A stretch of DNA of 64,000 nucleotides from Pseudomonas fragi (lineage in GTDB: Bacteria > Pseudomonadota > Gammaproteobacteria > Pseudomonadales > Pseudomonadaceae), in the NCBI RefSeq assembly GCF_002269505.1, contig NZ_NQKQ01000015.1, forward strand, positions 56,539-120,538, written 5' to 3'. Positions within the stretch are counted from its first letter, which is position 1, and every line of letters begins with the position of its first letter. Below the pieces are notes generated by a model. It did not search any database. It was given only the letters and a program-made list of their open reading frames with translations, and was not told where the DNA came from. The position numbers and the translations under genes are program-made. This document shows positions 9,406 through 18,913 of the stretch, one piece after another.

Positions 9406-10572
9406 TTAGTCGAGTTTGCTACTCAGTTTCTGGTCACTTTGGAGGCTGACGCCGTACTGAATTTGGTAGCGTGTGCTGCGCCCACTGCCAGGCAGGCGAG
9501 TGATGCAGCCTTTCGCAAGCAGGTCACCCAGGTGGCGGGTCGCGGTAGCCTTGGAGACTTTGGCCACGGCTTGGTATTGAGCGGCGTTTATACCGTTCTC
9601 GAAGCCGCGTTCGCCACCGTCGAGCAGGCGGTTGAGCACCTTGAGCTGTTCGGCTGACAGGGCCTGGTCGCGGTGTAGTTGCCAGAAGCGGGCCTTGCTC
9701 AATACTCGTTCAATCCGGGCAAGGGCTTGCTCCAGGCTTTTAAGCAGCGTGGCTAGAAACCACTGCAACCATGGGGTGATATCCAGTGTGCCTTTCTGGC
9801 TGGACTCCAGAATTCGGTAATAACCGGTGCGGTCATCAAGAATGCTGGCTGACATGGCATAGAAGCGGATGGATTGCTGCTCACTCTGGGCCAATGCCAA
9901 ATCGGTGATCGTGCGAGTGAGGCGACCGTTGCCGTCATCGAACGGATGTAAGGTAACGAACCAAAAGTGGGCAATGCCAGCACGTAGTAAAGGATCAAGG
10001 CTGACATCGATTCTGCTGCTCTCGAACCAAGTGAGGAAATCGCCCAGTTGCTCTTCCAGCCCTGCACGTGGTGGTGCTTCAAAATGCACGGTGGGGTGGT
10101 GGAGGGGCCCGGATACTACCTGCATGGGTTCTTCGCCGCGCAGCGTGCCAATGTGCAGTGGGCGGGCCAACAGCTTGTCCTCGCCGGGGAATAGCCAGCA
10201 GTGCCACTTATAGAGGCGTTCAAGATCCAGCAAGCGTTGGTGCGCACTTGTGGCATCGAACAACAATTGTGCCAGGCCTTCGGAGCGTGCAGTTGTGCTA
10301 CCTGTTCCGGTCAGCCCCATGCGGCGAGCCAGGGATGAACGTACAGAGCCTGCATTCAGCTGTTCGCCCTCAATGGCTGATGAGGTGACGATGTTTTGCA
10401 GCATGGTGTCCAGGCTGTTGAGCGCTTCACTATCACTTCCGACAGCGCCAATCATGCCCAGCAAACGGCCCTGAGCCTGGGTACAGGCACGCAATAGCGG
10501 GTTAAGCATCTCAGCTTGCCAGCTAAAGTTTGGCCAGCCGGGCTGTTGCCAGATCCAGGGGGAATCGTTCAT
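9406..10572 (-). CDS. Fic-domain protein with DUF4172-like N-terminus and C-terminal winged helix
   Basis: A 388-residue Fic protein, probably an AMP-transferase (or de-AMPylase) acting on an unknown target. The catalytic loop HPFDDGNGR is complete at residues 209-217. An inhibitory-helix motif S-x3-E-G is at residues 64-69 (SSAIEG), placing it in the class whose inhibitor lies N-terminal to the Fic core. The extreme N-terminus (WIWQQPGWPNFSW) matches the DUF4172 pattern. Residues about 300-375 form a winged-helix region (NAAQYQAVAKVSKATATRHL), which suggests DNA binding. Two tandem inverted repeats lie just before its start codon. It stands alone between lrp and the tRNA terminator and is not part of the conserved neighbourhood, so it may have been acquired. 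Confidence 0.93.
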   Translation of the reverse strand: MNDSPWIWQQPGWPNFSWQAEMLNPLLRACTQAQGRLLGMIGAVGSDSEALNSLDTMLQNIVTSSAIEGEQLNAGSVRSSLARRMGLTGTGSTTARSEGLAQLLFDATSAHQRLLDLERLYKWHCWLFPGEDKLLARPLHIGTLRGEEPMQVVSGPLHHPTVHFEAPPRAGLEEQLGDFLTWFESSRIDVSLDPLLRAGIAHFWFVTLHPFDDGNGRLTRTITDLALAQSEQQSIRFYAMSASILDDRTGYYRILESSQKGTLDITPWLQWFLATLLKSLEQALARIERVLSKARFWQLHRDQALSAEQLKVLNRLLDGGERGFENGINAAQYQAVAKVSKATATRHLGDLLAKGCITRLPGSGRSTRYQIQYGVSLQSDQKLSSKLD

Positions 10573-10588
10573 GGGCTTTACTCGTCTG

Positions 10589-10651
10589 TGAGCCGATTAA
10601 CGAATCTATTCGGCTCATATAATGAGCCGATAATGCCGGCTAATCGGCTCA
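10589..10651 (-). promoter_or_regulatory. Tandem double operator upstream of the Fic gene
   Basis: Four copies of TGAGCCGAWWA occur as two inverted repeats, 10589-10617 and 10623-10651. Each has 11-bp arms and a 7-bp spacer, and the two are offset by exactly 34 bp. They begin 17 bp before the Fic start codon and surround a TATA-rich stretch that could be the -10 region. Their regular geometry indicates a protein-binding site. The winged helix of the Fic protein is the obvious candidate for autoregulation, by inference. Confidence 0.75.
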
Positions 10652-10778
10652 CTGTCTAACCTGGGATGCAGGGTAAGCCGACGAAAGGGCTATAGAGCTG
10701 GCCTGTGGACGTTTTTGTGGACGCAAACCGGTTTTCTGGGCGTTTTTGAAAAACAAAATCCCAAACCCCGGAAACACA

Positions 10779-10802
10779 AAAGCCGCGCAGTGCGCGGCTT
10801 TG
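10779..10802 (-). terminator. Intrinsic terminator after the split tRNA gene
   Basis: On the minus strand AAAGCCGCGC and GCGCGGCTTT form a ten-base stem with a three-base loop, followed by TTGTGTTT. It lies seven bases after the CCA end of the tRNA and is well placed to end the tRNA-intron transcript. Confidence 0.85.
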
Positions 10803-10919
10803 AGTATGGTGGGCCCAGTAGGACTCGAACCTACGACCAAGGGAGTAGGATGGCTAACCGGATCCCGGAGCCACGATGTTGAGGTCATCGAGACTCATGG
10901 ACATCAACTAGCTTCCTCC

Positions 10920-10953
10920 GAACGCAGCGTGCAGGTTTCCAAGCACTGCGCTC
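10920..10953 (-). ncRNA. Group II intron domain V (catalytic hairpin)
   Basis: This 34-nt element starts GAGCGCAGTGC, has a GAAA tetraloop and ends GCACGCTGCGTTC. It aligns position for position with the canonical domain V, including the AGC catalytic triad, the two-base CG bulge and the terminal GTTC. It lies 12 nt after the stop codon of the intron protein. Confidence 0.9.
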
Positions 10954-10965
10954 TCCAGATATTCA

Positions 10966-12816
10966 TCAGGCTGCTGCCACGTGTGGGTGCGCAAAGCTGG
11001 ATAGGGATATGCCATCGTATTCGCCACGGTGGATCTTGTGGTGACACTCATGACATACAGGGATCTGCTTCCGGTTAAGGACGGCCATGACCCTTGTGAA
11101 CCCCGCCACCTTGCTTCCCAGCTTCCTAATATGTTTCACGTGGTGCATTGCTACTCTGTCGTCGCTATCGCAGATAACACAAGGTGATCCTAATTTGGAT
11201 CGCGTTCGCAAGCGCAGGTTCCTCTCCAGGAAGTTGGTGTCCACTTCGCCGATCATAAATCGGTTTGGTTTTGCGTTCCAACTTCTCACGAGCGGCATTG
11301 CCACTTGTTTCACTTCCTCGCCAGCCGCATTCATCACTCTTACTCGGAGTTTCGCCCCGTGCTTCGAAAAGATTTTACTCCTTGACGACCTATGTTTGGT
11401 TGCCAGGGTTTTGGCTGCTGCGTGTTGCAGAATGTACTGGATTCTACTTAGGTTACTGAACCTGTCCACGAAGGAATAATAGTTACAGATACCTCTCCAC
11501 ACACTCCCCACCTGCTCAACGATTTGGTAGTCGTCCAGATAGATCCACTTATTGATGGTAGTAGGCTCGCCCTGAGGATTGCAGAATCCTTTCAAGCTTA
11601 GTTTTGCCACGATGTCCGTCACAGGGGCGTACATCAATGGTGTCCAACCTGCCACCCGTTTGGTGAACCATTTGCCGTTTCGCTTGACCCGCATGATCTT
11701 CGGACTTGTGGAGCCTACCCTGAAGGAGGTTCCTAGGAATCTTGCCGGCTCCGATTTCGCATGCCTGATATGGGTCTTCTCCATGCTGAGTTCGAGTCCC
11801 AGATTTTGAAGGTAATCACCAATCTCCACACGCAGTCGGTCAGCTAGTTCCCTCGGCCCGTTGATGCCTACGACCCAATCGTCGGCGTACCGAACGTACT
11901 TCACTCTAATGAATCCATTGCGAGACACAAGTGTTGGAGGGAGTTTCAATGTGGCCTTTTTGATCTCGCGGATTTGCTCGATCAACAGATCACGTTCGGC
12001 TCCCTGAGCCGTGTCTGCCTTCTTCTGTAGGAATTCGCGTCTCGATACTAGGCGACGATATTCCGGGTTTCTTGCCTTTCTATCTTCTTCCCCGATGTTG
12101 TGTTCTTTGATCAGCTCTTCCACTTTCTGGTCAAGCTGGTGCAAGAACACGTTGGCCAGCATGGGAGAGATAATGCTCCCCTGAGGCGTCCCGAGTGAAC
12201 CAGAGAAAAAGACCCCGTTATCAAAGTAGCCCGCGTTCAGCGCTTTCCTTATCAGAGTGATGAATCTCTCGTCTTTAATGCGTGTCCGTAGCGCGTTGAT
12301 TAGGAGGTCATGCTGAATGTTGTCGAAGCAGCCTTTAATGTCTCCCTCGATTATCCAGGTTACTCCCGACCACGTGTCGCGGATTTGCTTTAGAGCGGTG
12401 TGACAACTCCTTCCCGACCGAAATCCGTGGCTGTTACTGCTAAACGTTGGTTCGAATATGGCCTCCAAGATCATTCGCATGACCTCTTGAACGACTTTGT
12501 CGGTGGGTGGCGCAACAGATAATGCTCGTGTTTTGCCATTGGCCTTAGGGATGAGTACCCGTCTGGCGCCCCTGAATGAAAAACTTTCGTTCTTCATTTT
12601 CTCGATCATATTCTTGACTGTAGTGGTCGAGAACTGGTCGAGGGTCGTTTTATCCACACCCGGCGTCATGTTGCCCGGTTTGCTCTTGATCTTCTCGTAG
12701 GCCGCGATGTACAAGTCTTCCTTGAACATCAGGCGGTAAAGTCGATCATTCACGTAGGTAGGGTCGGCGTTCGCCTTCCTGATTGCCTCGATTCTCGTGA
12801 AGCTTTTTAACTGCAT
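10966..12816 (-). CDS. Group II intron reverse transcriptase/maturase with HNH endonuclease
   Basis: Intron-encoded protein of 616 residues that should assist splicing and copy the intron into new DNA sites. The reverse transcriptase domain has the active-site motif YADD at about residues 310-313, with [17 protein letters not shown] before it and a charged insertion (about residues 235-295) that recalls the mitochondrial-like lineage. Domain X (maturase) follows. The C-terminus has a zinc-type HNH endonuclease: CVIC, then [11 protein letters not shown], then [11 protein letters not shown]. Reading can also open at a GTG five codons earlier, but the ATG at 12816 has a GGAGGT ribosome site at proper distance and is preferred. 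No stop, frameshift or loss of key residues is visible. Confidence 0.95.
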   Translation of the reverse strand: MQLKSFTRIEAIRKANADPTYVNDRLYRLMFKEDLYIAAYEKIKSKPGNMTPGVDKTTLDQFSTTTVKNMIEKMKNESFSFRGARRVLIPKANGKTRALSVAPPTDKVVQEVMRMILEAIFEPTFSSNSHGFRSGRSCHTALKQIRDTWSGVTWIIEGDIKGCFDNIQHDLLINALRTRIKDERFITLIRKALNAGYFDNGVFFSGSLGTPQGSIISPMLANVFLHQLDQKVEELIKEHNIGEEDRKARNPEYRRLVSRREFLQKKADTAQGAERDLLIEQIREIKKATLKLPPTLVSRNGFIRVKYVRYADDWVVGINGPRELADRLRVEIGDYLQNLGLELSMEKTHIRHAKSEPARFLGTSFRVGSTSPKIMRVKRNGKWFTKRVAGWTPLMYAPVTDIVAKLSLKGFCNPQGEPTTINKWIYLDDYQIVEQVGSVWRGICNYYSFVDRFSNLSRIQYILQHAAAKTLATKHRSSRSKIFSKHGAKLRVRVMNAAGEEVKQVAMPLVRSWNAKPNRFMIGEVDTNFLERNLRLRTRSKLGSPCVICDSDDRVAMHHVKHIRKLGSKVAGFTRVMAVLNRKQIPVCHECHHKIHRGEYDGISLSSFAHPHVAAA

Positions 12817-12940
12817 CACGCATACCTCCACGATCCTAGAGACTAAATATCCTAGGCCCCTTCCCCTTCACCGAGGATTAGTCGGTCGCATGAGATCCGG
12901 GTGCGGCGGCGTGGCGATGTCATGAGCCAATCACTAAAAG

Positions 12941-13016
12941 TGGTGGGCCGGGGGGGATTTGAACCCCCACTCAACGGATTATGAGTCCGCTGCATTAACC
13001 GTTATGCTACCGGCCC
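12941..13016 (-). tRNA. Complete CAT-anticodon tRNA carried inside the group II intron
   Basis: A 76-nt tRNA in the same orientation as the intron and host tRNA. The acceptor is GGGCCGG/CCGGCCC, D stem GCAT/ATGC, anticodon stem GCGGA/TCCGT, loop CTCATAA, T arm GGGGG TTCAAAT CCCCC, discriminator A, and CCA is encoded. All stems pair. It shares the anticodon loop, the first five acceptor pairs (including C4-G69 and C5-G68) and the discriminator with the host tRNA it would replace. It differs strongly in the D and T arms, so it is not a recent copy of the host gene. I see no promoter of its own, so release probably depends on processing of the intron transcript. Ile2 identity is inferred; elongator Met is the alternative. 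Confidence 0.92.
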
Positions 13017-13170
13017 AGGTCTATCGGGTACTACGAGCCTTCCGTCACCATGGGGATTACTCCCTTTAGGTGATCCCGCAGTTAACGCAAAAACGTGCTC
13101 AGGTTTTAGGTTGCCATTTCGGTTGTCTTTCACACTACCTGTGCTAGCGCCTCCGGTGTGACATGCAGGA

Positions 13171-13181
13171 GACTCATAATC
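13171..13181 (-). other. Intron EBS1/delta segment, complementary to the tRNA anticodon arm
   Basis: In the intron RNA this segment reads GATTATGAGTC, the exact complement of GACTCATAATC. That target spans the 5' exon end (GACTCATAA) and the first two bases of the 3' exon (TC). It lies in domain I, as expected for EBS1 and the adjacent delta base. The same 11-nt target is present in the nested tRNA at 12941-13016. Confidence 0.85.
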
Positions 13182-13508
13182 GTCCTCCCGCAACCGAAGG
13201 GAGTGGCGTCAATCTCAGTGCCACCCCAGTTACGACCTACCCACGCTTCACCTTGGCTTCAAGCAATCCAGCCTTAACCATGACCTGCCCTAGCTGACCC
13301 CCTCTATTGGAGTTGAGATCCTCCGCAGGAAGCCTTTTCACGGCATGCTCTTGTCCCTTGCGGGGTTTCCCCTTCCGGTAAGCCGCTGCTTTACCCCTAT
13401 TGTCACAAGGGGGTGGCTATTAACCACAACGTTTTTGCGCCATCTTACGGCGCACTTATGAGTCCCCTGCTCTAACCAACTGAGCTATAGGCCCTCAGTA
13501 GGTCGCGG

Positions 13509-13514
13509 ATTATA
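13509..13514 (-). promoter_or_regulatory. Probable -10 box of the split tRNA gene
   Basis: A perfect TATAAT on the minus strand, 14 bp before the first tRNA base and followed by a GC-rich stretch (CCGCGACC), the discriminator type typical of stringently controlled stable-RNA promoters. The -35 region would fall inside the 3' end of rmcA and is not a good consensus match. The promoter would transcribe tRNA exons, intron and nested tRNA together. Confidence 0.6.
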
Positions 13515-13524
13515 ACGACGGATT

Positions 13525-16500
13525 CTAAGTAGTGCTATCCGAAAGATCTGAAATTGCGAGATGAAGGAAGGTCGCTGCGAATTTTTCGGGAGGCAGTGGC
13601 GGGCTGACAATGTCGCCCTGGATCAGTTCGCAACCAGCCTGCGCCAGAAAAATCTGTTGTTCTCGGGTTTTAACACCGTCGGCAATGATGGTGAAGTGCA
13701 TGCTGTGCCCCAGTGCGATGATGGCATTCACAATTGCAGCATCATGGGTGTCGTCGGGTAAGCCCTGCACAAATGACGGGTCGATTTTCAACGTATCCAG
13801 TGGCAAGCGCTTGAGGTAGCTGAGGGACGAGTTGCCAGTGCCGAAGTTGTCGATGGACAGTTTCACCCCCAGTTTCTTCAACCGATGCAGGGCGTCAAAC
13901 GCTTCTTCGGTCTGGCCCGTAAGAAAGGTTTCAGTGATTTTCAGTTTCAGGCTCTCGGGCTTGAGCTCGCAGGTTTCGAGCAGTTGCTGGATGTGCGCCA
14001 TCAACCCCGGCTGGTGCAATTGAGCGCTGGCAAGGTTGACCGAGATTGGTCCAAAGGGCTTGTACAACTGATTCCATGAGCACAGTTGATGGCATGCACG
14101 CTCGAGCATCCAGTCACCAATTTGTATGATCATGCCGTTTTCTTCTGCCAGATGAATCAAACGCTCATGTGAGATTCCTCCGAGTAGAGGGTGGTTCCAG
14201 TGCAGCAATGCTTCGGCGCCAGCCAGCGAATGGTCTCGCAAACGGACTTTTGGCTGATACAGCAGTGATACCTGGCCACGCTCCAGGGCGCGGCGCAGCT
14301 CTTGCCCCAGAAGAATTCGGGCGCTGGTCTGGGAGTTGAGGTCGTGGCTGTAACGTTCGACGCGATTGCGCCCTTTGAGTTTGGAGTGGTACATCGCGAT
14401 ATCGGCATTTTTGATCAGTGTGGCCACGTCACCACCATCGTCCGGGTAGACGCTGATGCCGATACTGGCGCTGATAAACAGTTCGCTTTCGTCGGTCAAA
14501 AAGGGTTCGTTGAAGCTGCTCAGCAGCTTTTCGGCAATCATCTGTGCAGCGTCCGGGTGTTTGAGTCCGGGCAACAGGACGATAAATTCATCGCCGCCAA
14601 GACGGGCAACCATGTCGATGTCGCGCAGTTGTTCCGTCAGGCGTGCTGCGATGCCTTTGAGCAATTGGTCACCCACAGGATGCCCGAGGCTGTCATTGAT
14701 GTTCTTGAAGCGATCAAGGTCCAGAAATAGCACGGCGCTGTATTGATCGTTGCGTCGCTGATCGGTGAGTACCTGGCGCACCCGGCTTTCAAACAGCAAA
14801 CGGTTGGGCAGGTTGGTCAACGGGTCGTGGTGGGCCTGGTGATCAAGGCGTTCCTGGGCCAGTTTGAGGGTGGAAATATCAGAAAATACGGCCACAAAAT
14901 GCGTCACCACATCATTGTTGTTGCGCACGGCGCTGATGGTCATCCAGCTGGGGTAGGTTTCTCCGTTTTTGCGCCTGTTGCAGATTTCGCCCTGCCAGTT
15001 GTCAGCGCTCGACAGTTGGTACCACATGGACGCAAAGAACAGTTTGTCGTGCCGGCCAGAGGCCAGAATGCGCGGAGTCTGACCCAGTACTTCACTTTCG
15101 GAGTAACCGGTGATTTCGCTGAAGGCCCGGTTGACCGCGGTAATTTTTTGCTCGGGATCGGTAAAGATGATGCCTTCGGCGGTACTCTCGAATACGGTGG
15201 CTGTTTGCAGAAGCTTTTCCTGCATCTGATGCCGTTCGGTAATGTCATGGACGATGGTCAAAATGCAGTCGTCAGTGCCGATCAGCAGCGGATAGCTGGA
15301 GATTTCACAGAGGCGCACTTGCCCTTCCTTGTGTCGGATATGGCAGGTGAAGTCGCGCACAAAGCCGTTTTTTTTCAGGGTCGCAAGCAATTCGTGGCGC
15401 TCATGGGGATCGACCCACAATTGCAGTTCCAGCGTTGAGTGGTACAGGGCGCTGGCACTGTCATAGCCGATGAGGCGGCTGAAACCTTCGTTTATCTCGA
15501 GTATCAGTCCATCGCTTTGACGGCTCAGCAAAAGGCCGTCCAGGGATGCGTGAAAAGCTTTGGCAAACTTTTCTTCGGAAAGGAGCAAGGCTTCTTCAGT
15601 CTGCTTGGTTTCGCTGATATTGATCAGCAGGCCGCGAACCACGGCTTGTTGGTTGTGGGTTGTGATACTGGCAATATCGCGTAGCCAGAGGATGCTGCCA
15701 TCTGCAGTGATCACGCGATAGTCCAGGCTGTGATCGTGGCCTGCGCTGATCTCCTTTTTGCGCCATGCCTGGATGCGGGGCAGATCATCGGGGTGTACGA
15801 CCCGTTTCCAGAACCCCGGGGTAAGCCAGTCAGAGACTGGATAGCCGAGCAAGGCTTCGGCCTGGGGGGAGACATAGGTAAAGGTGTCGTTGTCCAGATG
15901 TGCTTCCCAGGCGATGGCTGAAAGACCTTCAATCAACCCCTTGTAGTGATCCTCGCTGCTGCGCAGTTCCTGTTCGAGGGCTGTTCGCCGCGAAATCTCG
16001 GAGCGCAGGCGTCGATTGATGCGCATGACTACGAACAGAATAATGATCAGTAGCAATATGCCCGGCAGGACATAGAGCAGCACGGTGCGCCACAGGGGGC
16101 GGTAATCGTTGATATCGCCTACCCACTGCTGCTGAATGCGCTGGGTTTCACTCGGGCTTATATTGGCGAGCACCTTGTCCAGCAGTCCTAACAGCACGGT
16201 CTGGTTTTTAGGAACCGCCATGGCCAGTTGAAAGCGGTACGGGGTTTCGCCGCTCACGTACAGGCCATCGAGTTTGAGCTGGCGCAAGCTCCATACGCTG
16301 GAAGCCAGATCACCCACCATGGCATCTACCTGGTCCGTGGCCAGAGCCTGCAATGCCGAGCTGACGTTGGGCAGGGCGACAATATTCAGGTCGGGGTGTT
16401 GAGCGCGCAGCAGTTCGTGAGGGGCGTAGTTTTCGATTACGCCAACTCTGAGGCCGTAGAGCTCCTGGATGTTTTTAGGCGCCGCGCCGCCCTTGTGGGC

Positions 16501-16881
16501 GAGGATGACAATGGGGAAGTCCAGATAGGGCCGGGTAAAGGCCAGGCGCTTTTGGCGCTCGGGTGTCGACATGACGCCGGGTAGCCAGTCGAGTTTGCCT
16601 TCTTTGGTTTGCTCCAGAACTTCGCTCCAGTTTGATCCTGCGACCTGCTTGATGCTTACACCCAATTGGTTGGTGATCAGGTTCACATAGTCGGCAGCGA
16701 GGCCTGTATAGGCGCCCTGGGCGTTGCGGAACTCGAAAGGCGGCCATGTAGTATCGATGCCCAGGAGCAGTTCGGGATGGTCTTTGAGCCATTGTTGTTC
16801 TTCATCGGTGAACGTCAGGGCCTGGGCACTAGAGGTCCAAACGACAAGCGACAAAAGCAGGGTAGCCAGCAAACGTGACAT
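13525..16881 (-). CDS. rmcA: RmcA-like c-di-GMP signalling protein (periplasmic sensor, PAS repeats, GGDEF, EAL)
   Basis: A membrane protein of 1118 residues, homologous by architecture and position (between rpoD and a tRNA) to P. aeruginosa RmcA. Order: signal peptide, periplasmic solute-binding domain (about 25-255), one membrane span (about 265-288), several PAS domains (about 300-690), GGDEF (about 700-850) and EAL (about 870-1110). The GGDEF site (RLGGDEF, about residue 760) is intact, with an upstream RxxD inhibitory site (RDID). The EAL domain looks degenerate. The usual DDFGTGYSS reads DNFGTGNSS, AEGVET reads ADGVKT, and QGY reads QGD, so phosphodiesterase activity is doubtful. Confidence 0.9.
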   Translation of the reverse strand: MSRLLATLLLSLVVWTSSAQALTFTDEEQQWLKDHPELLLGIDTTWPPFEFRNAQGAYTGLAADYVNLITNQLGVSIKQVAGSNWSEVLEQTKEGKLDWLPGVMSTPERQKRLAFTRPYLDFPIVILAHKGGAAPKNIQELYGLRVGVIENYAPHELLRAQHPDLNIVALPNVSSALQALATDQVDAMVGDLASSVWSLRQLKLDGLYVSGETPYRFQLAMAVPKNQTVLLGLLDKVLANISPSETQRIQQQWVGDINDYRPLWRTVLLYVLPGILLLIIILFVVMRINRRLRSEISRRTALEQELRSSEDHYKGLIEGLSAIAWEAHLDNDTFTYVSPQAEALLGYPVSDWLTPGFWKRVVHPDDLPRIQAWRKKEISAGHDHSLDYRVITADGSILWLRDIASITTHNQQAVVRGLLINISETKQTEEALLLSEEKFAKAFHASLDGLLLSRQSDGLILEINEGFSRLIGYDSASALYHSTLELQLWVDPHERHELLATLKKNGFVRDFTCHIRHKEGQVRLCEISSYPLLIGTDDCILTIVHDITERHQMQEKLLQTATVFESTAEGIIFTDPEQKITAVNRAFSEITGYSESEVLGQTPRILASGRHDKLFFASMWYQLSSADNWQGEICNRRKNGETYPSWMTISAVRNNNDVVTHFVAVFSDISTLKLAQERLDHQAHHDPLTNLPNRLLFESRVRQVLTDQRRNDQYSAVLFLDLDRFKNINDSLGHPVGDQLLKGIAARLTEQLRDIDMVARLGGDEFIVLLPGLKHPDAAQMIAEKLLSSFNEPFLTDESELFISASIGISVYPDDGGDVATLIKNADIAMYHSKLKGRNRVERYSHDLNSQTSARILLGQELRRALERGQVSLLYQPKVRLRDHSLAGAEALLHWNHPLLGGISHERLIHLAEENGMIIQIGDWMLERACHQLCSWNQLYKPFGPISVNLASAQLHQPGLMAHIQQLLETCELKPESLKLKITETFLTGQTEEAFDALHRLKKLGVKLSIDNFGTGNSSLSYLKRLPLDTLKIDPSFVQGLPDDTHDAAIVNAIIALGHSMHFTIIADGVKTREQQIFLAQAGCELIQGDIVSPPLPPEKFAATFLHLAISDLSDSTT

Positions 16882-16967
16882 GCGCGTCCCTTCAATACAC
16901 CTGGATGCATCCAGTGTAGTCGGGCTGTGGCAGAGGTGAGGGGCGAGAGGGTTTTTAGCTATAAAGC

Positions 16968-16994
16968 AAAACCCCCGGCAGGGCCGGGGGTTTT
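16968..16994 (-). terminator. Terminator after rpoD
   Basis: AAAACCCCCGGC and GCCGGGGGTTTT form a 12-bp stem with a three-base loop. It lies directly after the rpoD stop and is symmetrical enough to work in both directions. It separates the rpsU-dnaG-rpoD unit from rmcA downstream. Confidence 0.9.
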
Positions 16995-16998
16995 GTTG

Positions 16999-18846
<1,848 letters not shown>

Positions 18847-18913
18847 AACACCCTATCCACTGAAGGTCTTGGCGGGCAAAAAACAAGCCGAGGATTATAC
18901 CTTAGCTATGACC

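Larger units (their letters stand above)
10847..13455 (-). mobile_element. Full-length group II intron in a tRNA anticodon loop, carrying a tRNA
   Basis: A 2609-nt intron read leftward. The 5' end is GTGCG. The base of domain I is visible as a 12-bp pairing of 13429-13440 with 13085-13096. A hairpin with a GTAA tetraloop at about 13043-13074 is a candidate domain II. The reverse transcriptase/maturase gene is 10966-12816, and domain V is 10920-10953. Domain VI ends in ATCCTAC, with a bulged A (10853) seven nucleotides from the 3' splice site, the usual branch-point position. The last two bases are AC, matching the AY rule. Removing it restores an intact tRNA. A complete second CAT tRNA lies between the candidate domain II and the protein gene. 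All parts needed for splicing and retromobility appear intact. Confidence 0.95.
10809..13494 (-). tRNA. tRNA with anticodon CAT (probably tRNA-Ile2), split by a group II intron
   Basis: The 5' exon is 13494-13456 (39 nt) and the 3' exon is 10846-10809 (38 nt, CCA encoded). Joined, they give a 77-nt tRNA with complete stems: acceptor GGGCCTA/TGGGCCC, D stem GCTC/GAGC, anticodon stem GGGGA/TCCCT, T stem GTAGG/CCTAC, and loop CTCATAA. The break lies between canonical positions 38 and 39, at the 3' edge of the anticodon loop. The sequence resembles E. coli ileX more than elongator Met. It has the C4-G69 and C5-G68 acceptor pairs that, as I recall, TilS uses to recognise tRNA-Ile2, so lysidine modification to read AUA is likely. 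Function requires splicing. Confidence 0.93.

Noticed and set aside
9406..10809. Fic gene beside a tRNA as part of an integrated genomic island
   Set aside because: No integrase, no repeated tRNA 3' end and no other accessory genes were found on that side.
10847..10870. Alternative intron 3' end after CTCCGGGAT, 17 bases upstream of the chosen site
   Set aside because: It would leave 17 extra bases in the tRNA, while the chosen end restores the tRNA exactly and puts the bulged A seven bases from a terminal AC.
12941..13016. Nested tRNA as a pseudogene or a chance tRNA-like fold
   Set aside because: All four stems pair fully, the loops are standard, CCA is encoded and the anticodon loop equals that of the interrupted gene.
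13456..13494. The 5' tRNA half as a remnant from phage or plasmid integration
   Set aside because: The matching 3' half with encoded CCA is at the other end of the intron and the two halves join exactly, so it is an exon.
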